Shown here one piece after another: positions 18,381-26,328 of a DNA stretch of 64,000 nucleotides; the first letter of the stretch is position 1, and the number at the start of each line of letters is the position of its first letter. The notes beneath the pieces are model-generated. The model did no database searches. It worked only from the letters and a program-made list of their open reading frames with translations, and was not told the origin of the DNA. The DNA comes from Planctomycetota bacterium (GTDB taxonomy: Bacteria > Planctomycetota > UBA8742 > UBA2392), in contig JAIOJA010000054.1 of assembly GCA_019912315.1 (NCBI GenBank), positions 1-64,000 on the forward strand. The letters are read 5' to 3'. The position numbers and the translations under genes were made by a program.

Positions 18381-18785
18381 ATGAACCACAGAGACACAGA
18401 GACACAGAGAATCAACTCGTTGAGTGAGCGCATCATCGGTTTCTGTATTGAGATCCACCGCACACTGGGTCCCGGGCTGCTTGAATCCGCCTACGAAGAG
18501 TGTCTGTGCTTTGAACTCGCTTCGGCTGACATTGAGTTCAAGAGGCAGCAGCCCCTGCCCGTTGAATACAAGGGTGTGCGGCTGGATTGCGGCTACCGCC
18601 TGGACTTAGTGGTTGAAGATTTGATCGTGATCGAATTGAAAGCGGTCGAGAGAGTTCTGCCGATTCATCAAGCCCAACTGTTGACATACCTCAAACTGAC
18701 GGGCCTGCCTTTGGGTTTGCTCATCAACTTCAACGTGCCTTTGCTGAAAGACGGCATTACCAGGCGCAAAAATGGGAACTGGTAG
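18381..18785 (+). CDS. GxxExxY family protein (PD-(D/E)xK nuclease-like)
   Basis: A 134-residue protein with the naming motif GLLESAY (G-x-x-E-x-x-Y) followed by YRLDLVVEDLIVIELKAVE. The D...ELK arrangement is like a PD-(D/E)xK nuclease core; a terminal LGLLINFNVPLL is also family-typical. Biological role is unknown. The first residues (MNHRDTETQR) are encoded by a tandem CACAGAGA repeat that is the left arm of an inverted repeat; the right arm starts right after the stop. The true start could be a downstream TTG at 18420. It breaks the argE-argH run and is probably a mobile cassette. Confidence 0.8.
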   Translation: MNHRDTETQRINSLSERIIGFCIEIHRTLGPGLLESAYEECLCFELASADIEFKRQQPLPVEYKGVRLDCGYRLDLVVEDLIVIELKAVERVLPIHQAQLLTYLKLTGLPLGLLINFNVPLLKDGITRRKNGNW

Positions 18786-18812
18786 TTCTCTGTGACTCCG
18801 TGACTCTGTGGT
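18385..18812 (+). mobile_element. Inverted-repeat cassette carrying the GxxExxY gene
   Basis: A 27-bp left arm (18385-18411) made of tandem CACAGAGA octamers matches, inverted, a right arm at 18786-18812 with three mismatches. The right arm begins on the base after the GxxExxY stop codon. There is no transposase, and I see no clear target duplication. An empty element with the same arms lies at 20253-20331. Confidence 0.65.
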
Positions 18813-18845
18813 GAATGCCTTTGAGGCAAGTGAAGGAAGTCTGCG

Positions 18846-20243
18846 ATGTGGAGTGGAAGATTTAGTGGCAAGCCGGACAAGCTGATGCAGGAATTCAGCC
18901 AGTCCGTGTCATTTGACCAGCGCCTCTGGAAGGAAGACATCCAGGGCAGCCTGGCCTACGCGGCTGAATTGCAGCGCATCGGCATTCTTGACGAGAAAGA
19001 ACTCGCGGATATCAAGACCGGCTTCGCAACCATCACCAAGGAAATCGAAAGCGGCAAGTTCGAATGGAAGGTCGAGCTGGAAGACGTCCACATGAACATC
19101 GAAGCCCGCCTCACCGAGCTGATCGGCGACGCCGGCAAGAAACTCCACACAGGGCGCAGCCGCAACGACCAGGTCGCAACCGACTTTCGGATGTGGTGTG
19201 TCAATCGATCGGCGGAGATACAAAGTGCGACAGCCGAGCTTGGGCTAGCAATTACGGAACGTGCAGAAGAAACAATCGACGTGATCATCCCGGCTTACAC
19301 ACACCTGCAACGAGCGATGCCGGTTCGGATGGCACATCACCTCCTCGCGTACGTCAGCCTTATGTATCACTCCAGGTACTCCCTGCCCGGGTACAATTTC
19401 GGCGGCGAGATTCGCTATTCGCCGCTTGGCTCAGGAGCCTGTACCGGCAATAGCTTTGGCGTCGACATGAAGCGGCTTGCGAATGATGTACTTCCATACG
19501 GCGCCAGAGGCGCGCCGATGCTGAATTCAATGGACGCCGTTTCTAATCGAGATTTTGCACTCGACCTGATCTTTGCGTGCGCGAAGTGCATGACCCATTT
19601 GTCGCGTATCTCGGAAGACATGATCCTGTGGTCGTCGTCGGAGTTCGGCTTTGTGACACTTGGTGATGCCGTCACCACCGGCTCTTCGATCATGCCACAG
19701 AAGCGGAACCCGGATGCCTGCGAACTGGTTCGTGGCAAGACCGGGCGTGTAGTTGGGCATCTGATGGCGTTGTTTACGACGCTTAAGGGTCTTCCCATGA
19801 CCTACAACCGCGACCTTCAGGAAGACAAGGAAGCGGTGTTTGACGCCACAGACCAGACGCTTGCCTGTCTGCGCGTGATGGCGCTCGTGTTCAGCAAGGA
19901 AAACTTCAAGGTCAACCGCGAGCGCATCCAGCAGCAGCTCGATTCCGGCGCGGGCTACATGGAAGCCATGAACGTGGCCGACTGGCTCGTGCTGCAGGGC
20001 GTGCCCTTTCGCGACGGCCACGACATCACCGGGCGCCTGGTCAAGTATGTCGAAAGCAAAGGCATGCGCTTCGCCGACCTCACGGCCGAAGACTTGAAGG
20101 CCGTGGACGAGCGCCTGAAGCCGGAGTTGCTGAACGAGTTGTCACTAGAAGCACTGGTAGAACGCAAGCAGGTGTACGCGGGCACAGCACGCGCACAGGT
20201 AGAAGCAAGACTGAAGGAACTGAAAGACTGGCTGAAGGAATAA
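18846..20243 (+). CDS. argH: Argininosuccinate lyase
   Basis: A 465-residue fumarase/aspartase-superfamily enzyme. It begins MWSGRFSGKPDKLMQEF, has HTGRSRNDQVATDFRM, the THLQRAMPVRMAH segment, and the signature GSSIMPQKRNPD with the catalytic Ser. It splits argininosuccinate to arginine and fumarate. The start ATG at 18846 follows AAGGAA. The order argE-like, argH, argG is interrupted only by the two CACAGAG-type repeat elements. Confidence 0.95.
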   Translation: MWSGRFSGKPDKLMQEFSQSVSFDQRLWKEDIQGSLAYAAELQRIGILDEKELADIKTGFATITKEIESGKFEWKVELEDVHMNIEARLTELIGDAGKKLHTGRSRNDQVATDFRMWCVNRSAEIQSATAELGLAITERAEETIDVIIPAYTHLQRAMPVRMAHHLLAYVSLMYHSRYSLPGYNFGGEIRYSPLGSGACTGNSFGVDMKRLANDVLPYGARGAPMLNSMDAVSNRDFALDLIFACAKCMTHLSRISEDMILWSSSEFGFVTLGDAVTTGSSIMPQKRNPDACELVRGKTGRVVGHLMALFTTLKGLPMTYNRDLQEDKEAVFDATDQTLACLRVMALVFSKENFKVNRERIQQQLDSGAGYMEAMNVADWLVLQGVPFRDGHDITGRLVKYVESKGMRFADLTAEDLKAVDERLKPELLNELSLEALVERKQVYAGTARAQVEARLKELKDWLKE

Positions 20244-20252
20244 ACTGCGGGC

Positions 20253-20331
20253 TCACCACAGAGGCGCAGAGACACAGAGATGGCAGAACAGCAGCATGCA
20301 GTTCCTCTGTGTCTCCGTGACTCTGTGGTGA
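20253..20331. repeat. Empty CACAGAG-type palindromic element
   Basis: Arms at 20253-20280 and 20303-20331 are inverted copies (several mismatches) of the same CACAGAG octamer arms that bound the GxxExxY cassette, with only about 22 bp between them. It fills the argH-argG gap and ends 18 bp before argG, so it would be transcribed as a hairpin. Confidence 0.65.
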
Positions 20332-20349
20332 ATCCAGACGGAAACAACA

Positions 20350-21549
20350 ATGAGTGAGACTTGCGTACTGGCATACAGCGGCGGGCTCGACACGAGTTTC
20401 TGCATCCCGTTCATCCGGGAGCAATACGGCTATGACATCGTCACTGTCATGGTGGACACGGGCGGATTCAGCGCTGACGACATCAAACGCGCCGAAGAAC
20501 GCGCGACGAAACTGGGGGTCAAAGAGCATCTCGTCATCGACGGGCGCGCCGAGGTCTTTGATCGCTACGCCCGCTACCTGATCTTCGGCAACGTCCTGCG
20601 CGGCGGGGTCTACCCGCTGTGCGTCGCGGCCGAGCGCGTGGTGCAGGCCGCCATGGTGGCCGAGTATGCGCTCAAGATCAAAGCAGCGGCCGTCGCCCAC
20701 GGCAGCACCGGTGCGGGCAATGACCAGATTCGGTTTGACGTCGCCTTCGGCGTGCTGTGCCCCGCCCTGAAACAGCTCGCCCCAGTGCGCGAGCACTCCC
20801 TGTCACGTCAGCAGGAAACCGATTACCTGGCAAAGCACGGGCTCGAGATTGCCGCCAAGACCACCCAGTACAGCATCAACGCCGGCATGTGGGGCGTGAC
20901 CATCGGCGGCAAGGAAACCCACGACAGCGCAACGGAAGTCCCTGAAAGTGTGTTTGAGATGGCCGTCCCCAGCGACGCCGGGGCAAAACCACAGACGCTG
21001 AAGATCAGTTACGAGCAGGGCGTGCCGGTTGCCCTCAACGGCGAGAAACTGGATTCGGTTGCCCTGGTCGAGAAGTTGAACGAGCTGTCGGCCACTTACG
21101 CGTTGGGCCGTGGCATTCACCTGGGCGATACGATTGTCGGCATCAAAGGGCGCATCGCCTTCCAGGCAGGCGCGGCCTTGATGCTGATTCACGCCCACCG
21201 CGAGCTTGAAAAACTCACGCTGACCAAGTGGCAGCGCTTCTGGAAAGATCACGTCGCCGACTTCTACGGCAACATGATCCACGAAGGCCAGCCGTTTGAC
21301 CCCGCCCTGCGCGACATGGAGGCCATGCTGGCCAGCAGCCAGCAGCGCGTCAGCGGCGAAGTCACGCTGAGTGTGAAACACGGCGGCTATTTTGTGACCG
21401 GCGCAACCAGCCCGCATTCGCTGATGGCCGCGGCCGCCGGCAAGTACGGCGAAGAGTTCACCATGTGGGACGGACGCGACGCCGCCGGCTACAGCAAGAT
21501 TCTCAGCATCCCCAGCAAGCTCTACGGCAACGCACAGGAGCCAACCTGA
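20350..21549 (+). CDS. argG: Argininosuccinate synthase
   Basis: A 399-residue synthase with the N-type ATP pyrophosphatase P-loop AYSGGLDTSF at the start, the HGSTGAGNDQIRFD segment, and the REHSLSRQQETDYL region. It joins citrulline and aspartate using ATP. The sequence is of the shorter bacterial type near 400 residues. It follows argH and precedes a P-loop ATPase gene by 98 bp. Confidence 0.95.
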   Translation: MSETCVLAYSGGLDTSFCIPFIREQYGYDIVTVMVDTGGFSADDIKRAEERATKLGVKEHLVIDGRAEVFDRYARYLIFGNVLRGGVYPLCVAAERVVQAAMVAEYALKIKAAAVAHGSTGAGNDQIRFDVAFGVLCPALKQLAPVREHSLSRQQETDYLAKHGLEIAAKTTQYSINAGMWGVTIGGKETHDSATEVPESVFEMAVPSDAGAKPQTLKISYEQGVPVALNGEKLDSVALVEKLNELSATYALGRGIHLGDTIVGIKGRIAFQAGAALMLIHAHRELEKLTLTKWQRFWKDHVADFYGNMIHEGQPFDPALRDMEAMLASSQQRVSGEVTLSVKHGGYFVTGATSPHSLMAAAAGKYGEEFTMWDGRDAAGYSKILSIPSKLYGNAQEPT

Positions 21550-21647
21550 TGCGACGACGACCGACACGCGCGGCCCGGGTGTGAACTCTTTGAGTGCGCC
21601 CCGGCCCATGCCGCGAGCACTCAAACTCACTCAACCGGAGAACCGCC

Positions 21648-22781
21648 ATGACACAGGCGCTATTGATTGACAACGAAGTCAGACAAACGAGTCTCGGAGT
21701 ACTGCCCATGGAAATACGCGTTCACAAAATCGCCAGCGTGGTGCACCGCTTGAACCTGCACAAGGAAGAGCGCGTCATCACCGAAAACCTTGAATCCAGG
21801 GCCGGCAACGTCGTAATCGTCCGCGCGCTCGGCGAAAAGGCGACGTACGGTGAACTTGAACTCGAAGAAGGGCGCATGGCCAAGATTTTCGAGGGCGACA
21901 TCATCATCGGTGCACTCGGCGCCCGCAACGCGCTGAAAGGCTACGTTGGCGGGGTGCCTGCCAGCATCAAGTCCGGCGACACGTTAAACATGCTGAACCT
22001 TGGCGGCGTGATCGGGCTATGCACCAGCGCGAACAAGGATTTAGGCCCGCCCCTTAAAGTGGAAGTCGTCGGCATGGTCGTGCGAAAGGGACGCATCCTG
22101 AACCTGACTGACGCCAGCATCGCTGACCACGACCGCATTGAGCCCGGCATGGACATTCCCATCGTAGCCGTCAGCGGCACCTGCATGAGTGCCGGCAAGA
22201 CCAAGGCCGTCGCGGAGTTGTGCCAGTTGCTCAGCCAGCGCGGCTTGCGCGTGAACGCGGGCAAGCTTTCCGGCGTGGCGGCACGGCGCGATTTGTTCAG
22301 CTTCGAGGATCACGGCGCACGCAAGACGCTCAGCTTTGTAGATACGGGGCTCGCCAGCACGGCCGACCTGGAAAGCATCGCGACGGTCAGCAAGACGATC
22401 ATTAATGGGCTGGCCGAAGACAAGCCGGACGTGATCATTCTGGAACTCGGCGACGGTATCATCGGCGGCTATTCCGTAATGACCTACTTCGACGATGCCG
22501 ACCTGTATGAGCACACACGCGTGCACATCTGCTGCGCCAACGACCCGGTCGGCGCGTTCGGCGCGAAGCGGATTTTCGACGATCGCGGCCAGCGCATCGA
22601 CATCATCTGCGGGCCCACCACCGACAACGAAGTGGGACGCCATTACGTCTCCAAAATGCTGGGCGTGAAGGCCATCAACGCGCGCACGGACCCGGAAGAG
22701 TTGGCCGACGAAGTCTGCCGCCTGCTCGGGTTCAAAGATCTGGTAGGCTTGCGTGATGAAGGCCCGCTGGAGTCAGCATGA
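21648..22781 (+). CDS. P-loop ATPase of DUF1611/BioD-like type in the arginine cluster, function unknown
   Basis: A 377-residue two-part protein. Residues about 20-160 form a beta-rich domain (GNVVIVRALGEKATYGELELE, then a GALGARNALKGY segment). From about 165, IPIVAVSGTCMSAGKTKA is a Walker A of the BioD/DUF1611/CobQ-like group, with VIILELGDGIIGG as a likely Walker B region. The start at ATG 21648 has GGAG 8 nt upstream; a later Met (residue 21) is possible. It sits directly after argG and overlaps a small membrane gene (ATGA). I do not recognise a named family member; an ATP-dependent ligase or mobilising ATPase is possible. Confidence 0.6.
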   Translation: MTQALLIDNEVRQTSLGVLPMEIRVHKIASVVHRLNLHKEERVITENLESRAGNVVIVRALGEKATYGELELEEGRMAKIFEGDIIIGALGARNALKGYVGGVPASIKSGDTLNMLNLGGVIGLCTSANKDLGPPLKVEVVGMVVRKGRILNLTDASIADHDRIEPGMDIPIVAVSGTCMSAGKTKAVAELCQLLSQRGLRVNAGKLSGVAARRDLFSFEDHGARKTLSFVDTGLASTADLESIATVSKTIINGLAEDKPDVIILELGDGIIGGYSVMTYFDDADLYEHTRVHICCANDPVGAFGAKRIFDDRGQRIDIICGPTTDNEVGRHYVSKMLGVKAINARTDPEELADEVCRLLGFKDLVGLRDEGPLESA

Positions 22782-22963
22782 GCGAAGATAAGCCGCCGCT
22801 GAAACTTTGGAAGCTCTGGCCCGTGCTCGGGTTCGCGATCTTCATTGGCTGGGAAGCCTTCGAAGCCTGGCAACAGCAGCGCCCCATCGACATGACCTGG
22901 ATGGGCATCTGCATCGCGGGGATCGTTGCGGTGCTGATCATCCGCGTCGGCATGCGAGTTTGA
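22778..22963 (+). CDS. Small two-helix membrane protein
   Basis: A 61-residue protein with two hydrophobic segments (LWPVLGFAIFIGWEAF and MGICIAGIVAVLIIRVG) and short charged ends. It overlaps the stop of the P-loop ATPase gene by 4 bp (ATGA), so it is translationally coupled to it and may be its membrane partner. No family recognised. Confidence 0.55.
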   Translation: MSEDKPPLKLWKLWPVLGFAIFIGWEAFEAWQQQRPIDMTWMGICIAGIVAVLIIRVGMRV

Positions 22964-22974
22964 ACTGCGGTCAA

Positions 22975-23398
22975 GGGTCGAAGGTCAAAGGTAACTACGG
23001 CTTGCCTTCTTCCTTCTTCCTTAGGTTGTGCAGCTTGCGCGCAAGCAGGCCGCATCGCTCGAGCAGAGGCGCAATTTCGTCCGCAGATGAGTACTTGAGG
23101 TCTCGTGCGAGCATCAGTTCGTATTCGGTCTCTGCTAACGAGCCTTCACTGATGTTCAGAAACCGAGCGTAGTCTTTGTTGCTTGTACGCTTTGATCCTT
23201 CCGCAATGTTGATCGGTACGGAAGAAGACGCTCTACGCAACTGCGACGTCAGGCCGAAAAGCTCTTCCCGCGGAAACGCCCCGGTTATGCGGTACTCCTC
23301 CTGCGTAAGTTGATGACCGAGTCGCCAAACCTCAAGATCGGTGAAACGCTGCATGTTTCCTCCTTCGTTAGCCGAATTCGACCTTTGACCTTAAACCC
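22975..23398 (-). mobile_element. Inverted-repeat cassette carrying four-helix-bundle gene, copy 1
   Basis: Left arm 22975-22992 and right arm 23381-23398 are inverted repeats of 18 bp with two mismatches, sharing AAGGTCAAAGGT exactly. The arms consist of tandem heptamers (GGGTCGA, AGGTCAA). The left arm ends 2 bp from the stop codon of the enclosed gene; the right arm lies 26 bp upstream of its start. No transposase is present. Confidence 0.6.
22995..23354 (-). CDS. Four helix bundle protein (S23 / 23S rRNA intervening-sequence family), copy 1
   Basis: A 119-residue all-helical protein with the S23 family pattern: FTDLEVWRLGHQL, LTSQLRRASSSVPINIAEGSKR, DYARFLNISEGSLAETEYEL, and a final helix ending LHNLRKKEE. 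The family was first found inside 23S rRNA intervening sequences and is related to the Avd protein of diversity-generating retroelements. It is likely to bind nucleic acid, but its job when free-standing is unknown. GGAGG precedes the ATG at 23354. It lies antisense within the plus-strand run before pyrC and is 60-odd percent like the copy at 30108 by eye. Confidence 0.88.
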   Translation of the reverse strand: MQRFTDLEVWRLGHQLTQEEYRITGAFPREELFGLTSQLRRASSSVPINIAEGSKRTSNKDYARFLNISEGSLAETEYELMLARDLKYSSADEIAPLLERCGLLARKLHNLRKKEEGKP

Positions 23399-23438
23399 AT
23401 AGACAGGCAAAGTTCACCAAGACTCGAACGGATACACC

Positions 23439-24746
23439 ATGGCATCGATTGTAATCAGAGGCGCTAAGACCTTTCACAACGGGCGGTTCCAGGACCTGGA
23501 GGTCCGCACGGACGGCCCGTTCATCTCCGCGATCGCACCAACTGTCGACACTTCCGGCGCGCGCGTGATTGATGCGGGCGGGCTGTACCTTTTCCCGGGC
23601 ATCGTCGACCCGCAGGTTCACTTCCGTGATCCGGGGCTGACTCACAAAGAAGACCTTGAAACCGCCACACGCGCCTGCGCCAAGGGCGGCGTCACCAGCT
23701 TCTGCGAGATGCCGAACACGATTCCGCTGGCGATCAACCAGCGCGAAATCGACAACAAGCACGCCATCGCGGCGCGCAAATGCCGCGTAAACTGGGGCTT
23801 CTTCGGCGGCGCGACGAACACCAATCTGGCCGATCTCAAGGCCATGAAGCGCATCTGCGGCATCAAAGTATTCCTCGGCGCCAGCACCGGCGACCTGCTG
23901 GTGGATGACATGAACGCGCTGGAGAACATTTTCGCTGAGACCGACAAGCGCCGGGTAATCGCATTCCACTGCGAAGACGAAGGCGTCATGAAGGCCACCA
24001 GGGCGCAGTACGAGAATCGCGACGACCTGCGCGCCTACACCGCATGGCGCAACGTGGATGTCGCGTACAAATCCACCCAGCACGTTGTCGGGCTTGCGCG
24101 CAAGTACCAGCACCGCGCGCACATCCTGCACGTAAGCTCCGCGCGCGAGTGTGAACTGTTCATACCCCGCGACACGCTGGTCACCACCGAGACGTCGCCG
24201 CACCATCTGCTCATGAACGTCGAAGACGACCACGCGATGGGCACACTGGCCAAGATGAACCCGCCCCTGAAATTCCGCGCCGATAACCGGGGACTGTGGG
24301 CAGGCCTGATCAGCGGGCGCATCGGGATGATCGCCACCGACCACGCACCGCACCTGCTGACGGAGAAACGCCGGAGTATCTGGAAGGCACCGGCGGGCAT
24401 CCCTGCCGTTGAGAACTCTCTGGCACTGATTCTTGACGCGTCAAGCCGCGGTTTGTGCACGCTTGAGCAGGTCGCCCTGTGGATGTGCGAAAACCCCGCC
24501 AGGGCCTACGCCATGAAGCGCAAGGGCTTGATTGAGCTCGGCTACGACGCCGACCTCACACTGGTTGACCCGAACGAAGTGCACGAAGTCCGCAACGCCG
24601 ACCAGCTGACGAAATGCAAGTGGTCGCCGTGGCATGGCCAAAAGCTGAAAGGCCGCGCAAAGACAACCATCGTTCGCGGCCAGGTTGTGTACGAGAACGG
24701 CCGCGTCAACGACAACGTCCGGGGCGCCGAAATCGAGTACGCGTGA
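23439..24746 (+). CDS. pyrC: Dihydroorotase (class I)
   Basis: A 435-residue amidohydrolase: IVDPQVHFRDPG has the expected metal-binding H-x-H-like start (here QVHFRDPG), then the KVFLGAS segment with the metal-bridging Lys region, HCEDE, ILHVSSARE, TTETSPHHL and the catalytic Asp in IATDHAPH. It closes carbamoyl-aspartate to dihydroorotate in pyrimidine synthesis. In QVHFRDPG the first metal His of the usual HxH is Gln, which is odd and may mean altered metal binding. It lies near the arginine genes, consistent with shared carbamoyl-phosphate use, and ends at a cluster of hairpins. Confidence 0.85.
   Translation: MASIVIRGAKTFHNGRFQDLEVRTDGPFISAIAPTVDTSGARVIDAGGLYLFPGIVDPQVHFRDPGLTHKEDLETATRACAKGGVTSFCEMPNTIPLAINQREIDNKHAIAARKCRVNWGFFGGATNTNLADLKAMKRICGIKVFLGASTGDLLVDDMNALENIFAETDKRRVIAFHCEDEGVMKATRAQYENRDDLRAYTAWRNVDVAYKSTQHVVGLARKYQHRAHILHVSSARECELFIPRDTLVTTETSPHHLLMNVEDDHAMGTLAKMNPPLKFRADNRGLWAGLISGRIGMIATDHAPHLLTEKRRSIWKAPAGIPAVENSLALILDASSRGLCTLEQVALWMCENPARAYAMKRKGLIELGYDADLTLVDPNEVHEVRNADQLTKCKWSPWHGQKLKGRAKTTIVRGQVVYENGRVNDNVRGAEIEYA
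24432..24445. repeat. HIP-like palindrome CTTGACGCGTCAAG in pyrC
   Basis: The same 14-bp palindrome, again in frame as Leu-Asp-Ala-Ser, in a loop of dihydroorotase. Confidence 0.6.
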
Positions 24747-24855
24747 TGCGGGCTTCCAGCCCGCATGATCGGCAAGCATCCTGCTTGCCGATCGGTTCTG
24801 TGGCTGGCGTTTGCGGGCTTGAAGCCCGCAATTCTGTGCAGGCTGGAAGCCTGCA
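24747..24855. repeat. Four consecutive perfect hairpins between convergent pyrC and the aminotransferase gene
   Basis: Hairpins at 24747-24765, 24767-24793, 24812-24830 and 24837-24855 have perfect 8-, 12-, 8- and 8-bp stems. Three share the form TGC(G/A)GGCT...AGCC(C/T)GCA. They fill the whole intergenic gap and could end transcription from both sides, but look like a small repetitive palindrome family. Confidence 0.7.
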
Positions 24856-24858
24856 CCA

Positions 24859-26154
24859 CTACGCCTCCGCCGGTTGCCCCACAAACACTTCTTCGAGTAT
24901 GCCGAGCACCAGCTCCAGGTCTTTCTTGCTCGCCACGATCGGCGGCGTGAAGCGCAGGACCCAGTGGTGTGTGTCCTTGATGATCGCGCCTTTTTCCAGC
25001 AGCAACTCCGTGAAGTGATGCCCGTCCGGGCCGTCCGGGGTCAGCTCAATGCCGAACATCATGCCCTTGCCGCGGACTTCCTTGATGCGCGGGGCGCGCT
25101 CGGCCAGCTCTTGAAGCTTCTCAAACAGCCACTCGCCCTTCTCCTGCGCCTGTTTGACCAGCTTCTCTTCTTCGATTGCGGTCAATGCAGCGTATCCAAT
25201 GCAGCTCGATATCGGGCAGCCGCCGAAGGTGCTGCCGTGGCTGCCGGGCCCGAACAGTTCCATCAGTTTCTTGCTGGCAAGAATCCCGGCCACGGGCGCG
25301 AACCCACCGCTGACGCTTTTGCCGACACACAGAATGTCCGGGCGCGCTTCCGGGCCTTCGTGTTGCCAGCAGAACATCTCTCCCGTGCGGGCCCAGCCAG
25401 TTTGCACTTCGTCGAAGATCACCAGGAAGTTATGCCGCTTGCCCAGCTCGATCAGCGCCCGCAGGTAGCCTTCGTCGGGAATGTTGATCCCGCCCTCACC
25501 CTGGATCGGCTCAACCATGATTGCCGCCGTGTTGTCGTCGACCGCCGCTTCAACCGCCGCGAGGTCGTTGTACGGGATGCGCTTGAACCCCGCGGGCCAC
25601 GGGCCGAAACCGTCGCGCGCGGCCTTTTCCTCCTCGACGAACATTTGCGTCACGGTCAGCGTTCGCCCATGAAAGCACTGATCGGCGAACAGGATCGTCG
25701 GTGTCCCCTTCACGCCCTTGACCTGATGCGCCCAGCGGCGCGCGAGTTTGATCGCCGCCTCCGGGCCTTCAACGCCGCCGTTGGCAGGCAGGAAACTCTC
25801 GAAGCCTGTCATCTGCGTGATCTTGCGCGCGAACAGCCCCAGGTACGGGTCGGCCAGGAATCGCCCCAGCACCGTCGGCGCGTGCGAGCCCAGGAAGGCC
25901 TTCAGGGTCTCGCGAATCAGCGGGTGCCCGTGCCCCAGGTTTGCGGCCGAATACGCCGCCACGCCGTCGAAGATCTTTTTGCCGCTGGCGCAGGTCAGCC
26001 AGGCGCCTTCCGCTTTGACTACCGGATCGCGGCTCAGCAGCCCGTAGTTGTGGGCGACATGGCTTTCGATCAGGGCTACGGTTTCGTCGCCGGTCAGATT
26101 TGCGGCTTCTTCTATAATGCGCCGGGCGTGCGCGTGCGCGGTTTCGGTGTCCAT
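24859..26154 (-). CDS. Class III PLP aminotransferase (ornithine/acetylornithine type)
   Basis: A 431-residue fold-type I aminotransferase. Motifs: ANGGVEGPEAAIKLARRW, MVEPIQGEGGINIP, LVIFDEVQTGWARTGEMFCWQ (PLP Asp in DEVQ), CVGKSVSGGFAPVAG with the Schiff-base Lys, and HGSTFGGCPISS. This pattern fits ornithine-delta or acetylornithine aminotransferases. Placement by the arg genes favours an arginine/ornithine role, but it could serve another omega-amino substrate. ATG 26154 has GGAGG 6 nt upstream, so the longer frame to 26223 is not used. Confidence 0.85.
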   Translation of the reverse strand: MDTETAHAHARRIIEEAANLTGDETVALIESHVAHNYGLLSRDPVVKAEGAWLTCASGKKIFDGVAAYSAANLGHGHPLIRETLKAFLGSHAPTVLGRFLADPYLGLFARKITQMTGFESFLPANGGVEGPEAAIKLARRWAHQVKGVKGTPTILFADQCFHGRTLTVTQMFVEEEKAARDGFGPWPAGFKRIPYNDLAAVEAAVDDNTAAIMVEPIQGEGGINIPDEGYLRALIELGKRHNFLVIFDEVQTGWARTGEMFCWQHEGPEARPDILCVGKSVSGGFAPVAGILASKKLMELFGPGSHGSTFGGCPISSCIGYAALTAIEEEKLVKQAQEKGEWLFEKLQELAERAPRIKEVRGKGMMFGIELTPDGPDGHHFTELLLEKGAIIKDTHHWVLRFTPPIVASKKDLELVLGILEEVFVGQPAEA

Positions 26155-26328
26155 TGCGGCCTCCAAAGGCAGTCTAGCCCGGCACTTACGCGCGCGGTAC
26201 CCCTCGCCTGCGCGCCGAAGCACGCGAAGCCGCGAAGGAGCGTGACGCGGATGTGAATGAATCCGAACTTCCGCCCGGCGGGCTCGTTCATAAGATGTTG
26301 ATCAATCAGCAGTTACCCGAGGCGTGAA

